In this document: piece after piece, positions 1 to 6,228 of the stretch | Layout: each line of letters starts with the position of its first letter | Numbering within the stretch: position 1 is the first letter of the stretch | DNA from: Halomonas sp. | GTDB taxonomy: Bacteria > Pseudomonadota > Gammaproteobacteria > Pseudomonadales > Halomonadaceae | DNA: 16,233 nt | Reading direction: 5' to 3' | Assembly: GCA_007116835.1 (NCBI GenBank) | Contig: SKHS01000099.1 | Coordinates: forward strand, 1-16,233 | Translations under genes and position numbers: made by a program | Notes under the pieces: generated by a model | Told to the model about the DNA's origin: nothing | Databases searched by the model: none | What the model saw: the letters and a program-made list of their open reading frames with translations, nothing else

Positions 1-26
1 CAACAGGGCCAGGTAGAGAGATAGCG

Positions 27-407
27 GCACTAACAAAAACAATAGACTTAAGTCTCACAACTTGTATGTGCTGTGTGATGCCGAGAAACACTGGACAGCA
101 CAAGTGCAAAAATAAGAACAATGTCTTGCAAGTATGCCCAAATGGACGCGACGTACAGCGAATTACCCGCTGCCAAATAAAAAGAACAGGCAGATCGCAT
201 GTACACCCCGGAACCAACAACAACTCGCCGGGTGAACAAAGTTCGCGGTTGGATTATTGTTTTGAATACGAGGCGGTCGGAATTAGCAAGATCCTTACGC
301 CTACCGACTGCGGTGCGTATTCAGGGCGATGTGCCATCATGAAGAAAAACAGCAGCATGGACGCTGATTGTCTGCTTTATAGGGGAGGCTCATTTAGCCT
401 CCCCTTT
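27..407 (+). ncRNA. crcZ: CrcZ-like Hfq-sequestering small RNA (candidate)
   Basis: This stretch before pcnB has no credible protein gene but looks like CrcZ. Seen directly: five AAnAAnAA motifs. They are (AAn)3AA at 32-42, (AAn)4AA at 108-121, (AAn)3AA at 176-186, AACAACAA at 216-223 and AAGAAAAA at 342-349. Between them lie hairpins: 68-74/95-101; 156-160/168-172; 204-211/228-234 with one bulged C, holding the fourth motif in its loop; and a long one, 264-270/316-322 continuing as 274-280/304-310 with one G-U pair. It ends in an intrinsic terminator at 382-404. Known: in Pseudomonas, CrcZ is about 400 nt, carries several such CA motifs, lies between cbrB and pcnB, and is induced by CbrA/CbrB with sigma-54. 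It soaks up Hfq (with Crc), lifting carbon catabolite repression. Inferred: the same role here. The 5' end is approximate; the promoter and any cbrB lie outside or at the left edge. Confidence 0.75.
382..407 (+). terminator. Intrinsic terminator of the CrcZ-like RNA
   Basis: A perfect 9-bp GC-rich stem (GGGGAGGCT at 382-390, AGCCTCCCC at 396-404) with a 5-nt loop is followed by a short TTT. The U-run is brief, so some read-through into pcnB is plausible. It ends the A-motif-rich RNA and separates it from pcnB. Confidence 0.8.
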
Positions 408-451
408 CCGCGTCTAGAGCAACTGCTTCTTACAAATCCATCCTTGGTGCT

Positions 452-479
452 TTGCAAGCCTTGAGGGGTCGGCTACACT
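452..479 (+). promoter_or_regulatory. Possible sigma-70 promoter for pcnB
   Basis: TTGCAA (452-457) and TACACT (474-479) are separated by 16 bp, each matching four of six consensus positions. A start near 486 would give a leader of about 80 nt before the ATG at 565. The placement between the upstream terminator and the gene fits, but the match is only moderate. Confidence 0.3.
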
Positions 480-564
480 CAGCGACTTACCGCTCACTGT
501 GCGGTCATGTTTTCGCGACGTTTTTCGATACTTTTTTCGATACCCTGCGAGTCGATATCGCCGC

Positions 565-1950
565 ATGTTTAAAGGATTTACCCGTTTATTACACAGCCCG
601 GGAGAGCACTTGAAATCCCTGCTCGATTCCTCAGAGAGCACGACTGATGCTCTATGCCCCCGTATTATTCCGCGCTCCGAGCACCCTGTTTCGCGTCAGC
701 AGATCAGCGAGGCCGCTTTAAAGGTACTCTATCGCCTGAACGGTGCTGGCTTCGACGCCTACTTGGTCGGCGGCTGCATTCGTGATGCGTTGCTAGGAAA
801 GATGCCCAAAGATTTCGACGTAGCCACTAACGCAACGCCGGAACAGGTGCGGGATCTTTTTCGCAATTCACGGCTTATTGGCCGGCGCTTTCGCATTGTG
901 CATGTGCGCTTTGGCCGCGAAGTCATTGAAGTCACCACGTTCCGCGGCAAGCCCCAAGATGAGCACGGCGACCATATCGCCCAACAATCAGACGACGGCC
1001 TACTGTTGCGCGACAATGTGTGGGGCAACATCGAAGAAGATGCCCTGCGCCGTGATTTCACCGTGAATGCGCTCTACTACAACATCGCCGACTTCACAAT
1101 TCACGACTTCGCCAATGGCGCGCAGGACATTAAGTCCCGCACGCTGCGTTTGATTGGTGACCCTGCAACCCGCTACCGGGAAGACCCGGTGCGGATGCTG
1201 CGGGCGGTGCGTTTTGCGGCTAAGCTCGATTTCACCATTGAGCCTGCCACCGAAGAGCCGATGTACGAGCTAGCGCCGCTGCTACTGCAAATTCCGCCTG
1301 CGCGCTTGTTTGATGAAGTGCTGAAGCTGTTTATGTCGGGCCACGGGCTCATCACCTTCCGACTGCTCAGTCATTACAACTTATTCGGTATGCTTTTTCC
1401 TGAAGCGGAAGAAGCCATGGCAGATGCCGCTTGGGCTGAAGAGCTGATTGAACAAGCCCTCTCCAATACCGATAAGCGCATTGCAGAAGGTCGTCCGGTC
1501 ACACCAGCGTTCCTACTTGCCGCCTTTTTATGGGCACCGGTAGCGCATCGCCAAGCAGAGCTTGAGAAAGACGGCATGCCTGCTATACCGGCGCTACAGA
1601 CCGCCGCACAGCAAGTCGTTACACGGCAGCTGCAGCATATTTCAATTCCAAAGCGCTTTGGTATGCCAATGCGTGATATATGGGAACTGCAAGCACGCCT
1701 GCCCTTGCGCCGCGGCAAACGGGCTTTCCAAACCCGCGAACATCCGCGCTTTCGCGCTGCTTACGACCTGCTGTTACTACGTGAACAGGCAGGTGAGATT
1801 CCGCGCGGTCTGGGAGATTGGTGGGACGCTTTCCAGCGGGGGGACGAACATGAGCAGCGACGCCTGCTACAAAAGGTAGGCAGCGACCCTGCCAGCCAAG
1901 GCGACCGGCGGCGTAAAAAACGCCGCAAACCACGTAAAACAGAGCAGTAA
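565..1950 (+). CDS. pcnB: Poly(A) polymerase I (polynucleotide adenylyltransferase)
   Basis: Adds poly(A) tails to RNA 3' ends, marking them for decay by PNPase and RNase E/R. This class-II nucleotidyltransferase of 461 residues is close to the length of the E. coli enzyme. Visible motifs: GGxxRD (residues 69-74), the metal-binding DFD (83-85), then RNSRLIGRRFRIVHV and RRDFTVNALYY, the RYREDPVRMLRAVRFAAKL nucleotide-binding stretch, and a strongly basic C-terminal tail rich in Arg/Lys that probably contacts RNA. The ATG at 565 gives MFKGFTRLL, resembling the E. coli MFTR start. A GTG at 499 would add 22 residues encoded by tandem repeats and a hairpin, so I reject it. Neither start has a strong Shine-Dalgarno sequence. 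It follows the CrcZ-like RNA and leads the folK-pan cluster, as in Pseudomonas. Confidence 0.95.
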   Translation: MFKGFTRLLHSPGEHLKSLLDSSESTTDALCPRIIPRSEHPVSRQQISEAALKVLYRLNGAGFDAYLVGGCIRDALLGKMPKDFDVATNATPEQVRDLFRNSRLIGRRFRIVHVRFGREVIEVTTFRGKPQDEHGDHIAQQSDDGLLLRDNVWGNIEEDALRRDFTVNALYYNIADFTIHDFANGAQDIKSRTLRLIGDPATRYREDPVRMLRAVRFAAKLDFTIEPATEEPMYELAPLLLQIPPARLFDEVLKLFMSGHGLITFRLLSHYNLFGMLFPEAEEAMADAAWAEELIEQALSNTDKRIAEGRPVTPAFLLAAFLWAPVAHRQAELEKDGMPAIPALQTAAQQVVTRQLQHISIPKRFGMPMRDIWELQARLPLRRGKRAFQTREHPRFRAAYDLLLLREQAGEIPRGLGDWWDAFQRGDEHEQRRLLQKVGSDPASQGDRRRKKRRKPRKTEQ

Positions 1951-1965
1951 CCCGTGAATAACGTG

Positions 1966-2487
1966 ATGTCGCTTGCCTATATTGGGCTAGGCAGCAATCT
2001 GGAGGAGCCGGTTCGCCAGGTACGCCAAGCCCTTGACGAGCTTGGCGAGCTACCCCTTTGCCAGCGGGTAGCGCACTCCTCTTTATACGCAACACCGCCT
2101 GTAGGGCCGCAAGATCAGCCCGACTTTATTAATGCAGTCGCCGCCATTGAGACTAAGCTTTCACCGCTGGCACTGCTGGACCAGCTGCAAGCGCTGGAGC
2201 AGCGGCACCGCCGTCGGCGGCTACGTCATTGGGGCCCACGCACGCTGGATTTAGATCTATTGCTTTACGCTCAGCACACCATTGAGCACCCGCGGCTTCG
2301 CGTTCCACACCCTTACATGCACGAACGTGCTTTTGTGCTCGTGCCTCTTGAGGAAGTAGTGTCTGCCGCCACACACAGTTCAATTATGCTTCACCATCAA
2401 CCGCTTACCAGCTGGCTTACGCACCTTGATCAACATCAGATACGACGCTTAAGCGACGCAGATGCTACTACCACTGCTTCCGTCTGA
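1966..2487 (+). CDS. folK: 6-hydroxymethyl-7,8-dihydropterin pyrophosphokinase (HPPK)
   Basis: Transfers pyrophosphate from ATP to hydroxymethyldihydropterin, the step before dihydropteroate synthase in folate synthesis; cytosolic. The 173-residue protein has the family landmarks: AYIGLGSNL near the N-terminus, PPVGPQDQPD (44-53), and HWGPRTLDLDLL with the metal-binding Asp95 and Asp97. These are the same numbers as in E. coli. RVPHPYMHERAFVL follows. The ATG at 1966 matches the family N-terminus; a GTG at 1954, 3 bp after the pcnB stop, would add four residues. No clear Shine-Dalgarno is seen for either, so translation is probably coupled to pcnB. Confidence 0.95.
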   Translation: MSLAYIGLGSNLEEPVRQVRQALDELGELPLCQRVAHSSLYATPPVGPQDQPDFINAVAAIETKLSPLALLDQLQALEQRHRRRRLRHWGPRTLDLDLLLYAQHTIEHPRLRVPHPYMHERAFVLVPLEEVVSAATHSSIMLHHQPLTSWLTHLDQHQIRRLSDADATTTASV

Positions 2488-2619
2488 CACAGATCTCGAC
2501 ACCAAGCCCTCATTCAGGTAACAATTGCCGGTTACGCCACTTAGCGCGCACGAATGCAGCGCTAACAACGGTCGGCTGCCCATGTCGCATCGGCCCCACG
2601 TAGAAAACGAGAGCACGCC

Positions 2620-3411
2620 ATGAAAACCGTCACCCTGAGCACTCTGCAGGCGTATAAACGCGCCGGCGAAACGTTCAGCTGCCTGACCGCTTACGATGCA
2701 TCCTTTGCCCATGCGGCGAGCGATGCTGGCATTGATGTCCTGCTAGTAGGCGATTCCTTAGGTATGGTCTTACAAGGCCATAGCAGCACGCTTCCCGTGA
2801 CCATCGACGACATTTGCTACCACACCCGTTGCGCAGCGCGTGGCAAAGGCCACAGCCTGCTGATGGTTGATTTGCCATTTATGAGTAACGCAACCACCGA
2901 ACGTTTGCTCAATGATGCCGCCGCATTAATGCGTGCTGGTGCAGAGCTAGTCAAAGTTGAAGGTGAAGCATGGATGGCTGATGGCATCCGCGAACTGACC
3001 CGCCGCGGCGTACCCGTGTGCGCTCACTTAGGGTTAACGCCGCAAACTGTTTACCAAATAGGCGGCTATAAAGTTCAGGGTCGCGAAGCCGCCCAGGCAG
3101 AGCAGATTATTAACGATGCCAAAGTGCTGGTGGACGCAGGCGCCTCGGTGATTCTGCTTGAATGCGTACCAGCAAGCCTTGGTAAGGCGGTCACTGACGC
3201 CCTAGACGTGCCGGTGATTGGCATTGGCGCAGGGCCCGATACCGACGGTCAGATCCTGGTCATGCACGATGTGCTGGGCGTCACCCATGGCCGTACACCA
3301 CGCTTCGTGAAAAACTTCATGACCGACGCTGACAGTATTCAAGGCGCCTTTGAGCACTATCATACGGCGGTCAAAACGCGCACTTTCCCAGCCCCTGAGC
3401 ACTGCTTTTAA
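2620..3411 (+). CDS. panB: 3-methyl-2-oxobutanoate hydroxymethyltransferase (ketopantoate hydroxymethyltransferase)
   Basis: First committed step of pantothenate (vitamin B5/CoA) synthesis: transfers a hydroxymethyl group from 5,10-methylenetetrahydrofolate to alpha-ketoisovalerate, making ketopantoate. The 263-residue TIM-barrel protein keeps all key residues at E. coli positions: Asp45-Ser46 in LLVGDSLGM, Asp84 in LMVDLPFM, Lys112 and Glu114 in LVKVEGEA, His136 in AHLGLTPQ, and the catalytic Glu181 in LLECVP. The ATG has GAGAG 6 nt upstream. A 132-bp gap separates it from folK; I see no convincing promoter there, though it is long enough to hold one. It uses a folate cofactor, which gives a functional link to folK. 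Confidence 0.98.
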   Translation: MKTVTLSTLQAYKRAGETFSCLTAYDASFAHAASDAGIDVLLVGDSLGMVLQGHSSTLPVTIDDICYHTRCAARGKGHSLLMVDLPFMSNATTERLLNDAAALMRAGAELVKVEGEAWMADGIRELTRRGVPVCAHLGLTPQTVYQIGGYKVQGREAAQAEQIINDAKVLVDAGASVILLECVPASLGKAVTDALDVPVIGIGAGPDTDGQILVMHDVLGVTHGRTPRFVKNFMTDADSIQGAFEHYHTAVKTRTFPAPEHCF

Positions 3412-3439
3412 AAGCTGCCTTTACAAAGTGCTTTTAAAA
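3404..3439. repeat. Repeated AT-rich palindrome at the panB-panC junction
   Basis: The 12-bp perfect palindrome GCTTTTAAAAGC (3404-3415) contains the panB stop codon. Its first ten bases recur as GCTTTTAAAA at 3430-3439, so TTTTAAAAGC (3406-3415) and GCTTTTAAAA (3430-3439) also form a 10-bp inverted repeat with a 14-nt spacer. It may be an RNA hairpin between the two cistrons or a protein-binding site; its role is unknown. Confidence 0.6.
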
Positions 3440-3474
3440 TTAATGTGACGTCTGTGAGCAACCACGAACTCCCT

Positions 3475-4344
3475 ATGCACACTTTGCGAGATATTGACGA
3501 CCTACGCAGTACGCTCCACGAGCACCGCCAGCAAGGCAAACGTATTGCTCTGGTGCCCACCATGGGCAACCTGCATAAGGGCCACTTGGCGCTAGTGGCC
3601 AGTGCCCGCCAGCATGCGGATGTCGTCGTTTCCAGCCTGTTTGTGAACCCAATGCAATTTGGCCCAGGTGAGGACCTAGACGCCTACCCACGCACGTTTG
3701 CGGCGGATCAAACCCAGTTAAAAGAAGCGGGCTGCGATGTCCTGTTCGCCCCCACGGTGAGTGCGTTGTACCCTAATGGCTTGTCTGCCCAGACCCGTGT
3801 ACATGTCCCCGAAGTAGGCGAAGGCTTATGCGGCGGTTCGCGTCCTGGGCATTTTGACGGCGTATCGACCGTGGTCAGCATGCTCTTTAACCTGGTACAG
3901 CCGGATGTCGCCTGTTTTGGCGAAAAGGATTATCAGCAGCTTGCGGTCATTCGCAAGCTAGTATGTGACCTGCACCTGCCAATTAACATCGTCGGTGTAC
4001 CCATCGTGCGTGCCGATGACGGGTTAGCGCTCTCCTCTCGCAATGGTTATCTAAGTAAGCAGGAGCGCGCTATCGCGCCGGCGCTTTATCGCACCCTGTG
4101 CGAACTACGCGATGCTCTTGAGCAAGGCGCATCCGCCGAACAGGTACTACAACAAGGCAAGACAGCACTGTATGATGCCGGCTTTACGCCAGATTACCTG
4201 GAACTGCGTGACGCTACGCTTGGCGCTGTGAGCAGCTCGACACGCAGTGCTGTGCTGTTAGCAGCGGCAAAACTTGGCCCTGCTCGGCTAATTGACAACC
4301 TCAGCGTGCAGCTGCCAAACGCTGCCACTGACGCTAGCAAATAG
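3475..4344 (+). CDS. panC: Pantothenate synthetase (pantoate--beta-alanine ligase)
   Basis: ATP-dependent joining of pantoate and beta-alanine through a pantoyl-adenylate to give pantothenate. It uses the beta-alanine made by PanD, encoded next. From the ATG at 3475 the protein has 289 residues (E. coli 283). Rossmann-type nucleotidyl transferase signatures are clear: VPTMGNLHKGHL (HxGH at 34-37), FVNPMQF, GSRPGHFDGVSTVV, CFGEKDYQQL (147-156), and SSRNGYL (187-193), the KMSKS counterpart. The GTG at 3445 would add ten residues lacking in the family, so I chose the inner ATG. Neither has a good Shine-Dalgarno sequence, suggesting coupling to panB, which ends 63 bp before. Confidence 0.96.
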   Translation: MHTLRDIDDLRSTLHEHRQQGKRIALVPTMGNLHKGHLALVASARQHADVVVSSLFVNPMQFGPGEDLDAYPRTFAADQTQLKEAGCDVLFAPTVSALYPNGLSAQTRVHVPEVGEGLCGGSRPGHFDGVSTVVSMLFNLVQPDVACFGEKDYQQLAVIRKLVCDLHLPINIVGVPIVRADDGLALSSRNGYLSKQERAIAPALYRTLCELRDALEQGASAEQVLQQGKTALYDAGFTPDYLELRDATLGAVSSSTRSAVLLAAAKLGPARLIDNLSVQLPNAATDASK

Positions 4345-4370
4345 GCTAGTCTCGTTATTTAGGAGCTTCT

Positions 4371-4751
4371 ATGCACACCATCATGCTCAAAGCCAAGCTA
4401 CACATGGCTCGCGTTACCCACGCGGTACTTAACTACGAAGGCTCTTGTGCCATCGACGGCGACCTGCTGGATATGGCGGGTATTCGCGAAAACGAACAGA
4501 TCCAAATCTATAACGTGGAAAACGGCGAACGCTTCACCACCTACGCGATTCGTGGCGAAGAAGGCTCTCGACTGATTTCCATTAATGGTGCCGCTGCTCA
4601 TTTAGCTGCCCCCGGGCATCGCATTATTATTTGCAGCTACGCCCACTACGCAGAAGCAGAGCTTGAAAACCACCAGCCTGCACTTGTTTACCTGCAAGAA
4701 GGCAACCACGTTAGCCACACCAGCAACGTGATTCCTGTCCAATTAGCCTAA
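4371..4751 (+). CDS. panD: Aspartate 1-decarboxylase (pyruvoyl-dependent) proenzyme
   Basis: Makes beta-alanine from L-aspartate for PanC. The 126-residue proenzyme cleaves itself between Gly24 and Ser25 (NYEGSC), and Ser25 becomes the pyruvoyl cofactor. Lys9, Thr57 and Tyr58 and the NGAAAH motif (residues 73-78) are all present, aligned with the E. coli numbering. The start ATG has a strong AGGAG 5 nt upstream. It lies 26 bp after panC and ends the cluster, followed by a terminator. Enteric PanD needs the activator PanM/PanZ for efficient cleavage; no such gene is seen here, so whether this one matures alone cannot be told. Confidence 0.98.
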   Translation: MHTIMLKAKLHMARVTHAVLNYEGSCAIDGDLLDMAGIRENEQIQIYNVENGERFTTYAIRGEEGSRLISINGAAAHLAAPGHRIIICSYAHYAEAELENHQPALVYLQEGNHVSHTSNVIPVQLA

Positions 4752-4777
4752 CCAAACCATTGAGTCAGCAGTTATTT

Positions 4778-4807
4778 AACGGGCCCATTATCGGCCCGTT
4801 TTTATTT
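4778..4807 (+). terminator. Intrinsic terminator after panD
   Basis: An 8-bp stem AACGGGCC (4778-4785) / GGCCCGTT (4793-4800) with a 7-nt loop is followed by TTTATTT. It ends the pcnB-folK-panBCD cluster. Confidence 0.85.
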
Positions 4808-4863
4808 GCATCAAAAAGCGTATTGCCGCGACGCACAACCTTCCCCTATGCTGATAGGTAAGT

Positions 4864-4952
4864 TTGACACAACATGCTAATAATAATGGATAGGCAGCTC
4901 CCTTCAGGAGTTTCTATCCTCACTAGGAACGTTGCGTTACTTACCCAAGGAG
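4864..4952 (+). promoter_or_regulatory. Thiolase leader: TTGACA box, AAnAAnAA motif and hairpin
   Basis: A perfect -35 box TTGACA lies at 4864-4869. The -10 is unclear: AATAAT at 4882-4887 is only 12 bp away, and TGGATA at 4887-4892 has the right spacing but a poor match. AATAATAA at 4879-4886 fits the Hfq/Crc AAnAAnAA motif. A two-part hairpin follows: GGATAG (4888-4893) with CTATCC (4914-4919), and inside it AGCTCC (4896-4901) with GGAGTT (4907-4912), one pair being G-U. AAGGAG at 4947-4952 is the Shine-Dalgarno sequence. The promoter is probable; the role of the hairpin is unknown. Confidence 0.45.
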
Positions 4953-4959
4953 TCATCAT

Positions 4960-6138
4960 ATGCAAGACGTGGTTATTGTCGCTGCTCGCCGCACCGCCGT
5001 AGGTAGTTTTGGTGGATCACTCGCCGGCATTCCGGCAAGCGATTTAGGCGCACTGGTTATTAAAGATATTCTCGCCTCTACGGGCGTTGCCCCCGAGCAA
5101 ATTGATGAAGTGTTGCTCGGCCAAGTACTGACCGCAGGCGTCGGCCAAAACCCCGCCCGCCAAGCAGTTATCAAGGCTGGCTTACCAGAATCTGTACCCG
5201 CCATGACCATCAACAAAGTATGCGGCTCAGGTCTTAAGGCGCTGCACTTAGCCACTCAAGCTATTCGCTGTGGCGACGCCCAGATTATTCTGGCCGGTGG
5301 TCAGGAAAATATGTCCGCTTCCCCCCACATCCTGCCTAACTCACGTAACGGCCAACGCATGGGTGACTGGAAAGCGATTGATTCCATGGTTCATGACGGC
5401 CTGTGGGATGCGTTCAACAATTATCACATGGGGATTACCGCTGAAAATCTGGCGGAAAAATATAGCATTACCCGTGAAGCAATGGACGAGTTCGCCGCTG
5501 CCTCACAGCAAAAAGCTGCGCAGGCAATTCGCGATGGTAAGTTTAAAGGTCAAATCGTCCCTGTGGAGATTCCGCAGCGCAAAGGCGATCCCGTCGTGTT
5601 TGATACCGACGAGAACCCGCGCGAAGTGACCGCAGAAAAACTCGGCGGCATGCGCCCTGCCTTCAAAAAAGACGGTACCGTTACCGCTGGTAACGCCTCT
5701 TCCTTGAACGACGGTGCCGCTGTGGTTATGCTCTGCTCGGCAGAGAAAGCCAAAGAGCTAGGCCTAGAGCCACTGGCACGCATTGCTGCTTACTCTAATG
5801 CGGGCGTTGACCCTGCCATCATGGGTATTGGCCCGGCACCGGCCACGCGCCGCTGCCTCGAAAAAGCGGGCTGGAGCCTAGACGACCTAGACCTAGTAGA
5901 AGCTAACGAAGCCTTTGCTGCTCAGGCGCTTTCCGTCAATAAGGAGCTTGGCTGGGATGTCAGCAAGGTGAATGTTAATGGTGGTGCGATTGCCCTAGGC
6001 CACCCGATCGGTGCCTCTGGCTGTCGTATTTTGGTCAGCCTGCTGCATGAAATGATTGCTCGTGATGCCAAGAAAGGCCTCGCCACTCTGTGTATCGGTG
6101 GCGGTCAAGGCGTTGCGCTGGCGATTGAGCGCCCCTAA
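4960..6138 (+). CDS. Acetyl-CoA C-acetyltransferase (biosynthetic-type thiolase)
   Basis: Condenses two acetyl-CoA to acetoacetyl-CoA, or the reverse. In halomonads this is the first step to polyhydroxybutyrate (PhaA role), or it can serve short-chain acid breakdown (AtoB role). The 392-residue thiolase carries the full active site: nucleophile Cys88 in NKVCGSGLKA, His348 in GGAIALGHPIGASG, and Cys378 in LCIGGGQG, plus VEANEAFAAQ before them. Length and residue numbers match the Zoogloea biosynthetic thiolase. The ATG has AAGGAG 7 nt upstream. It is monocistronic, bounded by terminators, with its own leader. No phaB, phaC or acyl-CoA transferase gene is adjacent, so I cannot decide between PhaA and AtoB and give no symbol. 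Confidence 0.95.
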   Translation: MQDVVIVAARRTAVGSFGGSLAGIPASDLGALVIKDILASTGVAPEQIDEVLLGQVLTAGVGQNPARQAVIKAGLPESVPAMTINKVCGSGLKALHLATQAIRCGDAQIILAGGQENMSASPHILPNSRNGQRMGDWKAIDSMVHDGLWDAFNNYHMGITAENLAEKYSITREAMDEFAAASQQKAAQAIRDGKFKGQIVPVEIPQRKGDPVVFDTDENPREVTAEKLGGMRPAFKKDGTVTAGNASSLNDGAAVVMLCSAEKAKELGLEPLARIAAYSNAGVDPAIMGIGPAPATRRCLEKAGWSLDDLDLVEANEAFAAQALSVNKELGWDVSKVNVNGGAIALGHPIGASGCRILVSLLHEMIARDAKKGLATLCIGGGQGVALAIERP

Positions 6139-6165
6139 GCGCCACGTTTAGTGCGCTGAAACGCC

Positions 6166-6195
6166 ATGCCCCCGCTACTTAGCGGGGGCATTTTT
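6166..6195 (+). terminator. Intrinsic terminator after the thiolase gene
   Basis: A perfect 11-bp stem ATGCCCCCGCT (6166-6176) / AGCGGGGGCAT (6181-6191) with a 4-nt loop is followed by TTTT. A further T-rich stretch at 6205-6223 follows before the converging transporter gene. Confidence 0.92.
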
Positions 6196-6228
6196 GATAG
6201 CTTGTTTTTTTTAAGGCTTTTTTAAGGG

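Noticed and set aside
1..24. Possible 3' end of a preceding gene (frame 1 reads QQGQVER then TAG)
   Set aside because: Seven codons are too few to identify anything; a cbrB end here would be a guess.
12..25. GG-N10-GC spacing resembling a sigma-54 promoter for the CrcZ-like RNA
   Set aside because: Flanking bases (AGGTAG, TAGC) do not match TGGCAC and TTGC, and it would start transcription inside the first A motif. The true promoter is probably left of the window.
66..464. A 132-codon open frame at the left, over the A-rich region
   Set aside because: It runs through the hairpins and terminator of the RNA, has no Shine-Dalgarno sequence and no recognisable protein family, and the encoded sequence is compositionally odd. 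The RNA reading explains the region better.
499..564. Upstream GTG start for pcnB
   Set aside because: It adds 22 residues not found in the family, encoded by tandem repeats and a hairpin, without a Shine-Dalgarno sequence.
2517..2535. Small inverted repeat GTAAC/GTTAC upstream of panB
   Set aside because: Five base pairs with an 8-nt spacer is within chance expectation and has no supporting context.
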